From Gammaproteobacteria bacterium (GTDB taxonomy: Bacteria; Pseudomonadota; Gammaproteobacteria; Pseudomonadales; Pseudomonadaceae), in assembly GCA_012800475.1 (NCBI GenBank), contig JAAZJF010000195.1, positions 1 to 22,170 of the forward strand: 22,170 nt of DNA, read 5' to 3'. The notes under the pieces are model-generated. The model saw only the letters and a program-made list of their open reading frames with translations, was not told the DNA's origin and searched no databases. Positions 8,216 through 16,052 of this stretch are shown one piece after another. The position numbers and the translations under genes are program-made. Position 1 is the first letter of the stretch. Each line of letters opens with the position of its first letter.

Positions 8216-8704
8216 CTAGAGCACAGCGCTATGGATTAACGTAGCGCAGAGCATACCGAGGAATAAAAACGGTGCATAAGGCAACGGACTACCAGTAGTG
8301 GGGTCCATAAAAGGAAACGCCTTATGCACCACTTGTGGCAACTTAGACCATAACGGTTGGCAGGTCGACCAGATCACGAGTGCCAAAGCAGCACCGATCA
8401 CTGATATCAGCACATAATCACTGTATGTTGCTACAGCAAGAGCACAGAGCATCTTGACATCCCCTGCACCCATCCTCCCAGTAATATAGCCTGGCAAACT
8501 TAATGCAATTGCTAACATAAATGCAAATATAGCATTTTGAAAGCTTGCGTTTAGTAAAGTGTTTCCAGATATTAAAATATATAACGTAGCAGCTATAAAC
8601 ATACCTATTGTTAAAAAATTGCTGATTTTCTTATATTTTATATCTTGGGCTGCACAGGTAAAGGACCAGACCAGTACTATAGTTATAGTTAATAAATGTA
8701 TCAT
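8216..8704 (-). CDS. fppA: Tad prepilin peptidase FppA/TadV (A24 family)
   Basis: This inner-membrane aspartic peptidase removes the Flp leader. The start chosen is the ATG at 8702-8704. The frame stays open upstream to 8917, but that would overlap the divergent kinase gene and adds no membrane-protease features. The 162-residue product is a compact, domain-only A24 enzyme. The first catalytic Asp is D21, in A-Q-D-I-K-Y-K-K-I-S-N. The second is in G-A-G-D at 79-82, followed by V-K-M-L. Several hydrophobic segments surround both sites. It lacks the N-terminal methylase domain of PilD, as expected for TadV/CpaA proteins. It is convergent with the tadD operon, as fppA is in the P. aeruginosa locus. 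Confidence 0.9.
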   Translation of the reverse strand: MIHLLTITIVLVWSFTCAAQDIKYKKISNFLTIGMFIAATLYILISGNTLLNASFQNAIFAFMLAIALSLPGYITGRMGAGDVKMLCALAVATYSDYVLISVIGAALALVIWSTCQPLWSKLPQVVHKAFPFMDPTTGSPLPYAPFLFLGMLCATLIHSAVL

Positions 8705-8828
8705 TAAACGCTCATTGTCTTTTAAATTTAATATTATTATAAAGAGTATTGATGTATTTTCATCTGTAAATATTGTTATTATATTGTTTGATTGATGTGC
8801 ATTTGATGCATTGCCATACGGGATTCTA
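8705..8828. promoter_or_regulatory. AT-rich divergent intergenic region between fppA and the sensor kinase gene
   Basis: These 124 bp separate two divergent starts and are much richer in A and T than the flanking genes. Promoters for both genes should lie here. One weak candidate for the kinase is TTGATG (8749-8754) with TATTGT (8771-8776) at 16 bp spacing. No clear palindrome was found. The assignment rests mainly on position. Confidence 0.4.
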
Positions 8829-11528
8829 ATGAAAAGATTTTGGCGTAAGCGAGATATTACACAGGCACAGGCTAGCACACAGACAGCAGCGGTTGAGTCG
8901 TTATCAGGCTTAAGCATGTTGCTGGATAAAAAGGGACAGATTGTTGAGATCAGTCGCGAATTGCAAAGGCTGTTACCAAGTACATCGCTTGAGTTACCCA
9001 GAACACTGTCATCGATTCTTGCAACGCCCTTTGCTCAGGCGCCATTACCGATCAATGAATGGCCCAGCCAGTTGTCGTTAGTCTTGCGTGGTCAAGATGC
9101 AGATGCACGCTATATGCAAGGCGCAAAATTTTACCAAGCGCCTCACTGGTGCATTATTTTAATCGATAATACCCATGCCGTGGCGCGTCACTCGCAAGAA
9201 GAGCTGCGTAGCAAAGCGCTTGATTTTACCGTGCAGCACTCCACCGCTGTAGGTACAGCTTCAAGTACCGTGCTGCAAAACCATGCTCAAGAATGGCTTG
9301 AAGGCTTAATGCTACGCCTGCGTTTACCTTGGCTGTGCTTATTAAAGCGTGAGACCACACATTGGCATGAGTATGCGACAGCAACCTTGCCCAGTGCGCG
9401 TTCGATACACAGTGCAGTCGAAGAAGCGCAAAGTATTTTGCAAAACTTATACCCAAAGATCAGCGCGCCGATTCGCTTGGTGCTGGGCGAGCACAAAACA
9501 CCTGTGGCACTCTTGCCCTACATGGAGCAAGACGGCGTGCATTTATGGCTGATGATTCCAGACCATGGTGAACGCCATACATTATACGGTTTAGCCCATA
9601 GTGACTGGATGGCTTTATTATATTTGTTTTGCTCGCCATTGCACTCCGCCTTGAGTTATCAGCAGATGCAACACACGGTTGAGCGCAATGCCTATCTGCA
9701 AAAAATGCTAGCGTCCGGTTGGTGGGAGTATGATCCTGGGCAACAAAAACTATATATGGATACCAGCTTAGCCTCTATTTTAGACTTAGCACTGGAGCAT
9801 GACGGCAGTGTGAACTTTGAAACTGCGCTGCAAGCGATTGACCCTTTGGATGAAATGGAATATCGCCATCGTGTGAACCGCGCGGTAACCGAAGGCGTTA
9901 AACTCAGCATGGTCTTACGGGTGCAAGTCAGTGGTCAGTCGTGCTGGTATCGCATGCTCGCCGATCGTGTTGAAGGTGAGAGCCGACGCTTGGTTGGCTA
10001 CGCGATGAACATTGATGATTTGCGGCAAATGGAAACAGCCGTAGACGATGCTCAAGCGCGTTTTGAAGGGTTGATTTATAACGCACCGGCCATTGTGTAT
10101 ATATTGGCTTATAAGAATGATGCTTTTCATTTGGATTTTTGTAGCGCCAGTATGACGCCGATGCTGGGCTGGACTTATGAGCAATTACAGGATATTTCAC
10201 TGGGCGGCATTGTGCACCCGGATGATCGTGAAGAGTATTATCAAGGGCTGCGTGAGATCTTACAAATTGGCGCCATCAGCCGTCGTTACCGTGTGCGAGA
10301 TGTGGATGGTGTTTACCACTGGATCTTGGATGAAGCTAAGTTATTGCGCGATGAGCGTGGCCGCCCGAAAGAAATTGTCGGCTTAAGTATTGATGTCACT
10401 GAAGCCACTGAGTCAGCTGAATTAGTGCGTGAAAGTGAGGAGCGCTATCGGATGCTGGTGGAAGATGCGCCAGCAATTATTTGTCGCTTCTTGCCGGACT
10501 TATCTGTGGTCTATGGTAATCGGCAGTTGTTTAGCTCATTAGGCTTTAGCGCCGATACGGCCTTGGATACTGAGATTAATTTAGGCGACTTTTTATCACC
10601 GGCTAAACGTCAAGAGCTACTTGCGCGTTATGCTCAGCTTACACCTGATAACCCCGGCGGCAGTATTGAGTTGCTGTTGAATCTGTCAGAGAACGTGCAT
10701 GCCTGGTGGGTGTGGTCGGATCGTGCGTTATTTGATGAGCAAGGGCGCATTATCGAAATTCAAAGTGTAGGGCGTGATAATACCGAAGTACATAATGCGC
10801 GTCAGCAAGTGTATCAAAGCGCAAAAATGGCGACGCTGGGCGAAATGGCCACAGGTTTAGCCCATGAAATCAGCCAGCCATTGACCGTGATGCGCATGGC
10901 GCTGACCAATATTTTAAAGCGTTTAGCTGGCGCTGATGCGATGGATCCAAAGTATTTATTGGATAAGCTTGAGCGTTTAGAAAGTCAGATCATGCGCGTG
11001 ACTAAAGTGGTTGATCATATGCGAATTTTTGGTCGTCACTCAGAGGTTGAAGGTACCTTGTTTGATCCGTTAGTGGCCATTCAAGAGGCTGTGTTGTTGG
11101 TCAAAGAAGGCGTGGAAAAAGACGCTGTGCCAGTGCAGATTAATCTAGAGCTGGCGCCTTTACCGCAGATCAAGGGTCATATTGACCGTTTTGAACAAGT
11201 GTTGATTAATTTATTGCTCAATGCGCAATATGCAGCCATCCGCCAGTTTACGGGTACGGGGCGTCCGGCGGTGTTGCAGGTGTCGAGTTATGTCGCACAA
11301 AATACAATCTATATTGCCATTGAAGACAGTGGCGGTGGCGTGCCGGTGGACTTGTTAGAGCGTATTTTTGAACCCTTTGTCACCACTAAACCCGTGGGTA
11401 AAGGCACAGGTTTGGGCTTGTCTGTCAGTTACGGTATTATCAACCTAATGGGTGGCAAGCTGACGGTGAAAAACGGTACACAAGGCGCGCGCTTCACCAT
11501 TGCCATCCCTGTTGCAGCAGAGCAGTAA
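8829..11528 (+). CDS. pprA: Soluble multi-PAS sensor histidine kinase, PprA-like
   Basis: The 899-residue product is a two-component sensor in the position of P. aeruginosa pprA, whose partner PprB controls Tad pili and biofilm genes. The ATG at 8829 was chosen over an in-frame TTG at 8811. No membrane segment is visible, so it should sense a cytoplasmic signal. A PAS-like segment lies near residues 25-110, followed by a region of unclear fold to about 285. PAS domains follow at about 290-395, 411-535 and 539-660. HisKA has the H-box L-A-H-E-I-S-Q-P-L with H679. The HATPase has N798 in L-L-N-A-Q, D833 in D-S-G-G-G, and G-K-G-T-G-L-G-L near 858-865. All catalytic motifs are intact. No response regulator gene is adjacent, so its partner is not identified. 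Confidence 0.85.
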   Translation: MKRFWRKRDITQAQASTQTAAVESLSGLSMLLDKKGQIVEISRELQRLLPSTSLELPRTLSSILATPFAQAPLPINEWPSQLSLVLRGQDADARYMQGAKFYQAPHWCIILIDNTHAVARHSQEELRSKALDFTVQHSTAVGTASSTVLQNHAQEWLEGLMLRLRLPWLCLLKRETTHWHEYATATLPSARSIHSAVEEAQSILQNLYPKISAPIRLVLGEHKTPVALLPYMEQDGVHLWLMIPDHGERHTLYGLAHSDWMALLYLFCSPLHSALSYQQMQHTVERNAYLQKMLASGWWEYDPGQQKLYMDTSLASILDLALEHDGSVNFETALQAIDPLDEMEYRHRVNRAVTEGVKLSMVLRVQVSGQSCWYRMLADRVEGESRRLVGYAMNIDDLRQMETAVDDAQARFEGLIYNAPAIVYILAYKNDAFHLDFCSASMTPMLGWTYEQLQDISLGGIVHPDDREEYYQGLREILQIGAISRRYRVRDVDGVYHWILDEAKLLRDERGRPKEIVGLSIDVTEATESAELVRESEERYRMLVEDAPAIICRFLPDLSVVYGNRQLFSSLGFSADTALDTEINLGDFLSPAKRQELLARYAQLTPDNPGGSIELLLNLSENVHAWWVWSDRALFDEQGRIIEIQSVGRDNTEVHNARQQVYQSAKMATLGEMATGLAHEISQPLTVMRMALTNILKRLAGADAMDPKYLLDKLERLESQIMRVTKVVDHMRIFGRHSEVEGTLFDPLVAIQEAVLLVKEGVEKDAVPVQINLELAPLPQIKGHIDRFEQVLINLLLNAQYAAIRQFTGTGRPAVLQVSSYVAQNTIYIAIEDSGGGVPVDLLERIFEPFVTTKPVGKGTGLGLSVSYGIINLMGGKLTVKNGTQGARFTIAIPVAAEQ

Positions 11529-11544
11529 AGGTTGTGTTTTGTGT

Positions 11545-12003
11545 TTAAGGCGCATCCTGTTGCTGAGCGCGTTTGAGCACCTGCTCGGCAAGTTTACCTT
11601 CTAAGACTTTAGCGGCTAAAACGGTGCTGGAAAATGAGAGCGCAATGGCCAACATACTGGCGGTATACCAGCTGATATCTAGAAAAAATACAAAGCCTGG
11701 GGTGAATACTGCTGTGCTGATTAAGAAGTGCAGCAAGCCACCGCCCAGCACTTCTGGACGCACTAAGCTTTTGACTTTGAGTTTTAAACCGACCGTGAAT
11801 AACAGCAGCAACACACCCAGATGCGCAATATGTTGCAATGCTGTAGTGCTATCCACCGATAAGCCGAGGTAGTCGGCGCTGGCAGCAATTGAAAAGCCAG
11901 CGGCCAAATAGCCGATCAGCGGCGGTAAGCCAATTAAGCGCACGCCCATGCCGAGGCTAAATGCAAATACAATCCAGACAGCTTCAATCACAACACTTTC
12001 CAC
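11545..12003 (-). pseudogene. Truncated KefB/YbaL-type cation:proton antiporter (N-terminal fragment)
   Basis: The 152-residue product matches only the start of monovalent cation/proton antiporters of the CPA2 (Kef) family. It has the first membrane segments, with L-P-P-L-I-G-Y-L-A-A-G-F, H-L-G-V-L-L-L-L-F-T-V-G-L-K-L and F-S-S-T-V-L-A-A-K-V-L-E. Full-length members have 500 or more residues with about 12 membrane segments. Here the homology stops after the V-L-E-G-K segment, a short hydrophilic end follows, and only 16 bp remain before the kinase gene. The missing part was therefore removed rather than frameshifted. The longest frame begins at a GTG (12001-12003) without a strong ribosome-binding site; an internal GTG at 11989-11991 is an alternative. 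Transport activity is unlikely. Confidence 0.75.
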
Positions 12004-12040
12004 ATCTGTGCTAATACAGCGCGCATATTAGCAAACAACG

Positions 12041-12073
12041 CCAGCCCATTCGGGATAATTTATGCTGGGCTGG
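12041..12073 (-). terminator. Possible terminator downstream of the renalase-like gene
   Basis: CCAGCCCA (12041-12048) and TGGGCTGG (12066-12073) form an 8-bp perfect inverted repeat around a 17-nt loop. It lies about 40 bp beyond the stop of the leftward oxidase gene. Read leftward it is followed by CGTTGTTTGC, a poor T-tract, so rho-independent termination is uncertain. Confidence 0.35.
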
Positions 12074-12113
12074 GTTGCACTCAGTGATGTGAGTTATGAC
12101 TGAGCGACAGGCT

Positions 12114-13058
12114 TTAGTGTGCGGCCTGCTCGATGATCTGCTGCGCTGCTTGCTGGCCACTGCGCCACGCGCCATAGACATCACCGGTACTGCACCAATC
12201 GCCTGCAATATAGAGGCCGCGTGGCACGTCTGTTAAATGCCCAACCGGATGACTCAATGCACCCAGACCATAGCGCCAGCGGTGCGCAAAAGCGCTATCG
12301 TGTTCCGGTAACTGCGCTGGGTAGAGGGCACTTAACGCATCGCGCAAGGCGAGTAGTACCTGCTCTTTATCATCCTCAAGATGCTGCTCACTCCAAGCGT
12401 CACTGGCCCGCAGCATCCAGGTTTGCATTGGATGATCAGCGTCTTGTGGCGTTTCAATAATGTGCGCCAGTACCTTGTTGTCATTGGGCGTCTGCTCGAA
12501 GGCGTGTGCCAAGGGCTCTTTAAAGCCTAAGGCCACCATCCATACTGGTTGCATCTGTACTTGGGCTGCGTGTTCAGCTAAATCTGGCGCACAGTCACGC
12601 AGTAATGCTTGCGCTTGAGGTGCAGGAATAGCGACCACTAACTGCTCAAATGGCCCATGTATTTGTTGATGTTGATCGTGCAGTGACCAGCCGTTGTCAT
12701 CATGGCTGAGGCTGCGAATTTCGCAGGCAAAGTGTGTGGTGATATTGCCCAGTAGATTGCGGGTGAGGGCGCTCATATAGGGGCTGCCCTTCCACTCGTG
12801 TGGCTGACTGACGCTGGGCTCAAGCCAATCTGAGTGCAGCCAGTTTTGGACCTGCAAAGTAAACTCATGCTCATGCGCACTAAAGCTTTGCGCACCTAAA
12901 TTAACACGGCCCATGTCACTGCGTTTACTGGCTAAGCGGCCGCCGCTGCCACGACTTTTTTCAAACACTTGTACAGGATAGCCGGCTGCGGTTAGGGTTC
13001 TGGCCGCGGTAATTCCAGCCATTCCAGCACCGATAATGGCAATTTTAGAAGATGACAT
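12114..13058 (-). CDS. Renalase-like FAD-dependent amine oxidase family protein
   Basis: The 314-residue product resembles bacterial renalases of Pseudomonas, flavoenzymes that oxidise misreduced forms of NAD(P)H (dihydropyridine isomers). The FAD-binding N-terminus has G-A-G-M-A-G at 9-14 and E32 before K-S-R-G-S-G-G-R-L-A-S-K-R. G-A-Q-S-F-S-A follows, then I-P-A-P-Q-A-Q-A-L-L in the middle. The C-terminal FAD motif is G-L-Y-I-A-G-D-W-C-S-T-G near 282. Order and length match the family. AAGGAA lies about 8 nt upstream of the ATG at 13056-13058. It is divergent from the YfcH-like gene over a shared control region. The exact substrate cannot be fixed from sequence. Confidence 0.82.
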   Translation of the reverse strand: MSSSKIAIIGAGMAGITAARTLTAAGYPVQVFEKSRGSGGRLASKRSDMGRVNLGAQSFSAHEHEFTLQVQNWLHSDWLEPSVSQPHEWKGSPYMSALTRNLLGNITTHFACEIRSLSHDDNGWSLHDQHQQIHGPFEQLVVAIPAPQAQALLRDCAPDLAEHAAQVQMQPVWMVALGFKEPLAHAFEQTPNDNKVLAHIIETPQDADHPMQTWMLRASDAWSEQHLEDDKEQVLLALRDALSALYPAQLPEHDSAFAHRWRYGLGALSHPVGHLTDVPRGLYIAGDWCSTGDVYGAWRSGQQAAQQIIEQAAH

Positions 13059-13112
13059 ACAGATTCCTTGGACAAAATATGTTTATACGCCATTTGAAAT
13101 GGCTGTGTATAA

Positions 13113-13168
13113 CAAATACTTATACTTAATAGCGATTATTGTACAAGTATTTGTAGCAGATCTATAGT
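13113..13168. promoter_or_regulatory. Inverted repeat with overlapping divergent promoters between the oxidase and the epimerase gene
   Basis: CAAATACTTATAC (13113-13125) and GTACAAGTATTTG (13141-13153) form an inverted repeat with 12 of 13 pairs and a 15-nt spacer. Rightward, TTGTAC (13139-13144) and TATAGT (13163-13168) are 18 bp apart. Leftward, TTGTAC (13146-13141) and TATAAG (13124-13119) are 16 bp apart. Both promoters overlap the repeat. This layout suggests one regulator controlling both genes. The long rightward spacer and the TACAA-n4-TTGTA sub-palindrome recall MerR-family operators, which is inference. Confidence 0.55.
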
Positions 13169-13263
13169 TTAATGATGACACAAGCCAGATGCGTACTCAT
13201 CCCGAGTGGATGATGAATGCAAGCTGTCTGATCCGACAATGCAATCTGCAAGAGAGGCTCACG

Positions 13264-14157
13264 ATGCGTATTTTAATAACGGGCGGTACCGGGTTGATTG
13301 GCCGTAACTTATGCCGATTATGGTTAGCGCAAGGCCATGAGGTGTATGTCTGGAGTCGTACACCTGAACGGGTGAAAGACTTATGTGGTGAAGCGGTTCA
13401 CCCTATTAGCGAGCTCAAAGAACTCAATGCTGTGCAACTGGATGCCGTGATTAATTTAGCCGGTGCACCTATTGCGGATCGGCCTTGGACGCAAGCCCGA
13501 CGCACTCTGTTGCGTGATAGTCGCATCGCCTTGACTGAACACCTAGTGAGCTGGTTAGCCTCGCTTGAGTATAAACCTGAGGTGTTGATTTCAGGCTCGG
13601 CGGTGGGTTGGTACGGTGATGGCGGTGAGCAGGTCTTAACCGAAAGCAGCGCCATTCAGCAGCCTGATTTTGCCACGCAGCTCTGTGCCGATTGGGAGCA
13701 TGCCGCGCAGGCTGCTGAGTCATTGGGTATGCGCGTGGTCTTGGTGCGCACCGGTTTAGTCTTGACCAGCCAAGGTGGGTTTTTAGCACGCCTTTTACCG
13801 TTGTTTCGTTTGGGTCTAGGTGGCAAGCAAGGCAGTGGCCAGCAATGGATGCCGTGGGTGCATTTGCATGATGAAGTCGCCTTGATTGATCACTTATTAC
13901 ATCACACCGAAGCTCACGGACCTTACAATGCGTGCGCTCCGCAGCCAGTGCGCAATCAGGTCTTTGCGAAGACCTTGGGCCAGCATGTACGTCGTCCTGC
14001 CATTATGGCCGCTCCAGCCTTTGTGCTGAAATTGTTGTTAGGCGAGATGGCCGGTCTTTTATTAGGCGGTCAACATATCCAAGCCGAACGGACGCAAGCT
14101 ATTGGTTTTGAGTTTAAATATAAGGATTTAGCCTGCGCCTTAGCTGAACTTTCATAA
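13264..14157 (+). CDS. YfcH-like NAD(P)-dependent epimerase (TIGR01777 family)
   Basis: This is an atypical short-chain dehydrogenase of the SulA/YfcH group; the substrate is unknown. The ATG at 13264 is preceded by AGAGAGG (13251-13257). The open frame upstream to 13189 crosses the promoter region and was not used. The 297-residue product has the NAD(P)-binding G-G-T-G-L-I-G at 7-13 and N-L-A-G-A-P-I-A-D-R. S-G-S-A-V-G-W-Y-G-D-G-G-E follows. A C-terminal DUF1731 domain (about 248-295) has L-L-G-E-M-A and G-F-E-F-K-Y-K-D-L. Length equals E. coli YfcH. It overlaps the convergent cobA gene by 6 bp. Confidence 0.9.
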   Translation: MRILITGGTGLIGRNLCRLWLAQGHEVYVWSRTPERVKDLCGEAVHPISELKELNAVQLDAVINLAGAPIADRPWTQARRTLLRDSRIALTEHLVSWLASLEYKPEVLISGSAVGWYGDGGEQVLTESSAIQQPDFATQLCADWEHAAQAAESLGMRVVLVRTGLVLTSQGGFLARLLPLFRLGLGGKQGSGQQWMPWVHLHDEVALIDHLLHHTEAHGPYNACAPQPVRNQVFAKTLGQHVRRPAIMAAPAFVLKLLLGEMAGLLLGGQHIQAERTQAIGFEFKYKDLACALAELS

Positions 14158-14979
14158 GGCTGTCGTTGCTTCGAGTTGTGGACTGATGTGCGCTGGATGG
14201 CTGATATGCTGCTGCGCAAATAAGTCCACCACATGACCAATCACCGTTAAAGTCGGTGGGGTGAGTTGTGCGTTGGCCGCCATGCTGTGCAACTGTGCCA
14301 CCGTACCGCGTACCACTTGCTGATTGGCGTAAGTACCATGGCCAATCAGTGCCGCAGGTGTATCGGCGGCTAAGCCTGAGCGCATCAGGTTGTTAGAAAT
14401 ATCAGCCAGAGCGCTTAACCCCATATAAAACACTAGCGTTTGATTGGGACCTGCTAAACCTTGCCAAGGCAGGTTCAGTGCGCCGTCTTTTTGTAAATGG
14501 CCAGTAATAAATTGGCAAGACTGCGCCACGCCGCGATGCGTTAGAGGGATGCCAGCGTAAGCTGTGCAGCCGGATGCTGCAGTGATGCCTGGCACAATTT
14601 GGCAGCTGATATGGCGTTGCAATAGATAGTCGAGTTCTTCCGAGCCGCGCCCAAAGACAAAAGGGTCACCGCCTTTTAAGCGCGCTACTTTTAAACCTTG
14701 CTGGGCTAAATCTGCCAGCAACTGGTTGGTCTCTTCTTGCGGCACACTGTGGTGCCCGCTGGCTTTGCCCACATAATAACGTGCACAGCGTGCAGGAATT
14801 AACGCCATTAAGTCGGCACTCACCAAACGGTCGTACACTACGGCATCGGCCTGTTGCAATAAGCTCCATGCGCGCATAGTCAATAAGCTTGGATCGCCTG
14901 GGCCTGCACCAATTAAAGCCACTTCGCCAGCAGTAAAAGTGGCGTGCAGTGCAGCAGGAAATAATGTTGTCTGATCCAT
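14152..14979 (-). CDS. cobA: Uroporphyrinogen-III C-methyltransferase (SUMT)
   Basis: SUMT transfers two methyl groups from S-adenosylmethionine to uroporphyrinogen III, giving precorrin-2 for siroheme and cobalamin. The ATG at 14977-14979 has a GGAG ribosome-binding site 5 nt upstream (14985-14988). The longer open frame to 15060 was rejected. The 275-residue product has G-A-G-P-G-D-P at 24-30, V-Y-D-R-L-V-S at about 48-54, and L-K-G-G-D-P-F-V-F-G-R-G near 101-112. P-G-I-T-A-A-S-G follows near 130. There is no N-terminal CysG oxidase/chelatase module, so it is a stand-alone methyltransferase. No nitrite or sulfite reductase gene is adjacent to point to one pathway. Confidence 0.93.
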   Translation of the reverse strand: MDQTTLFPAALHATFTAGEVALIGAGPGDPSLLTMRAWSLLQQADAVVYDRLVSADLMALIPARCARYYVGKASGHHSVPQEETNQLLADLAQQGLKVARLKGGDPFVFGRGSEELDYLLQRHISCQIVPGITAASGCTAYAGIPLTHRGVAQSCQFITGHLQKDGALNLPWQGLAGPNQTLVFYMGLSALADISNNLMRSGLAADTPAALIGHGTYANQQVVRGTVAQLHSMAANAQLTPPTLTVIGHVVDLFAQQHISHPAHISPQLEATTAL

Positions 14980-15054
14980 AAGGGCTCCAAGGTTAGGCAG
15001 ATTAAGCGGCGTATGTTTTGGCCTAAACTTATCATCCGTATCGCTTGAAGTTGA

Positions 15055-15067
15055 CCCCATGCTGGGG
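15055..15067. repeat. Short GC-rich hairpin upstream of cobA
   Basis: CCCCA (15055-15059) and TGGGG (15063-15067) flank a 3-nt loop. On the plus strand it is followed by CGTTTT, and it lies about 75 bp upstream of the leftward cobA start. It could be a leader hairpin of cobA or a weak terminator. No further sequence supports either. Confidence 0.25.
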
Positions 15068-15132
15068 CGTTTTCAATCCGGTCTAATAGGGTGTAGAGGC
15101 AACACAATAGATAGTAGCACCCGTATTTGCCG

Positions 15133-15174
15133 AGCCGTTATATCGATTTCTTATACTCATAAAACATAACGGCT
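15133..15174. repeat. 9-bp inverted repeat between cobA and the SCO gene
   Basis: AGCCGTTAT (15133-15141) and ATAACGGCT (15166-15174) are perfect inverted copies separated by 24 nt. They lie 50-90 bp beyond the stop of the leftward SCO gene. No T-tract follows on that strand, so this is not a standard intrinsic terminator. It could be a processing hairpin or an operator. Confidence 0.35.
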
Positions 15175-15223
15175 GTCTTTCTTATGCCTTGAAGGGTCAG
15201 TGTTGCGTTGCCGTAGCACCGAG

Positions 15224-15862
15224 TTATGGGTTGATGATATGAGGTAATTGCTCCGCCAGCTTGCGTACATCTAAAGGCGCACGGATAAAACCATACTGGC
15301 GGCCATCAGGGCTAATAATGGCCAAGTTGCCACTGTGATCAACGGTATAATAGGGTGCGCTGGTGTCACCTGGAATAAAGGGAATACTCAAGGCACTGCT
15401 CAGGGTTTGAATATCAGTTAACTCACCGGTTAAACCAATAAACTCAGGATCAAAATAGTTTAAGTACAGTTGCAATTGCTCGGTGGTATCGCGCTGCGGA
15501 TCAACGCTGACCATAATAATTTGCAGCTTATCTTGTGTGGCTGCAGGCAGTAATTTTTTTAGCTGGCGCAACTCAGCTAGGGTTGTGGGGCAAATATCAG
15601 GGCAAAAGGTATAGCCGAAAAAAACCAAACTCCAGCGCCCAGTTAACTCATGCGTCGCCTGCTGTTGGCCTTGCGTGCTGGCTAAGTGTAATTCCGGCAG
15701 TTCAAGGCTTTGCGGTAACACAATGATGCCCGCCTCACGTATGGCCTGAGTTTGATCAGGTTCGCTGGTGAGGTAATGCCCAGCCAATAAACCTATCACT
15801 CCAGCACATAAGACTGCGACTAGACCTAACATCAGCGTACGACTTGTAGTTGAATATGACAT
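15224..15862 (-). CDS. SCO1/SenC-type copper chaperone, membrane-anchored thioredoxin fold
   Basis: SCO proteins deliver copper to the CuA site of cytochrome oxidase or act as thiol-disulfide oxidoreductases in the periplasm. The ATG at 15860-15862 has AGGA about 8 nt upstream; the upstream extension to 16033 was rejected. The 212-residue product has an N-terminal membrane anchor (about 8-28). The copper-binding F-C-P-D-I-C-P motif has Cys87 and Cys91, and His176 in V-D-H-S-G-N is the third ligand. V-S-V-D-P-Q-R-D lies near 118. All three ligands are present. It is not next to cytochrome oxidase genes, so its target is not shown by context. Confidence 0.92.
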   Translation of the reverse strand: MSYSTTSRTLMLGLVAVLCAGVIGLLAGHYLTSEPDQTQAIREAGIIVLPQSLELPELHLASTQGQQQATHELTGRWSLVFFGYTFCPDICPTTLAELRQLKKLLPAATQDKLQIIMVSVDPQRDTTEQLQLYLNYFDPEFIGLTGELTDIQTLSSALSIPFIPGDTSAPYYTVDHSGNLAIISPDGRQYGFIRAPLDVRKLAEQLPHIINP

Positions 15863-16052
15863 AAATATTCCTGAGTGAATTTGACAGCAATGCAGCCATA
15901 AGTTGGATCGATCTGTGTCTAGTATAGAACGCCACGGCGCTGTGTACTTGTGTCGCAATGTCGCGCAGGACAACATCAGTGTGGGGCTTGATGCGTACCA
16001 TGGCAGAGGGTATTGCCTGTTACACTGAAGCACTCAAATAAAGGAGCTTGCC

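Noticed and set aside
8199..8230. 7-bp inverted repeat (AGCGCTG / CAGCGCT) between the convergent DUF3613-like and fppA genes as a terminator
   Set aside because: The 18-nt loop and lack of any T-tract on either strand make intrinsic termination doubtful.
8705..8917. 71-codon upstream extension of the prepilin peptidase frame
   Set aside because: It runs through the AT-rich promoter region and antisense to the kinase start. The compact A24 family begins at the ATG at 8704.
14980..15060. Upstream extension of the cobA frame to 15060
   Set aside because: The added residues do not match SUMT proteins, and a good ribosome-binding site precedes the ATG at 14979.
15863..16033. 57-codon upstream extension of the SCO frame
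   Set aside because: It lacks family features and would bury the membrane anchor. The ATG at 15862 has a ribosome-binding site and places the anchor at the N-terminus.
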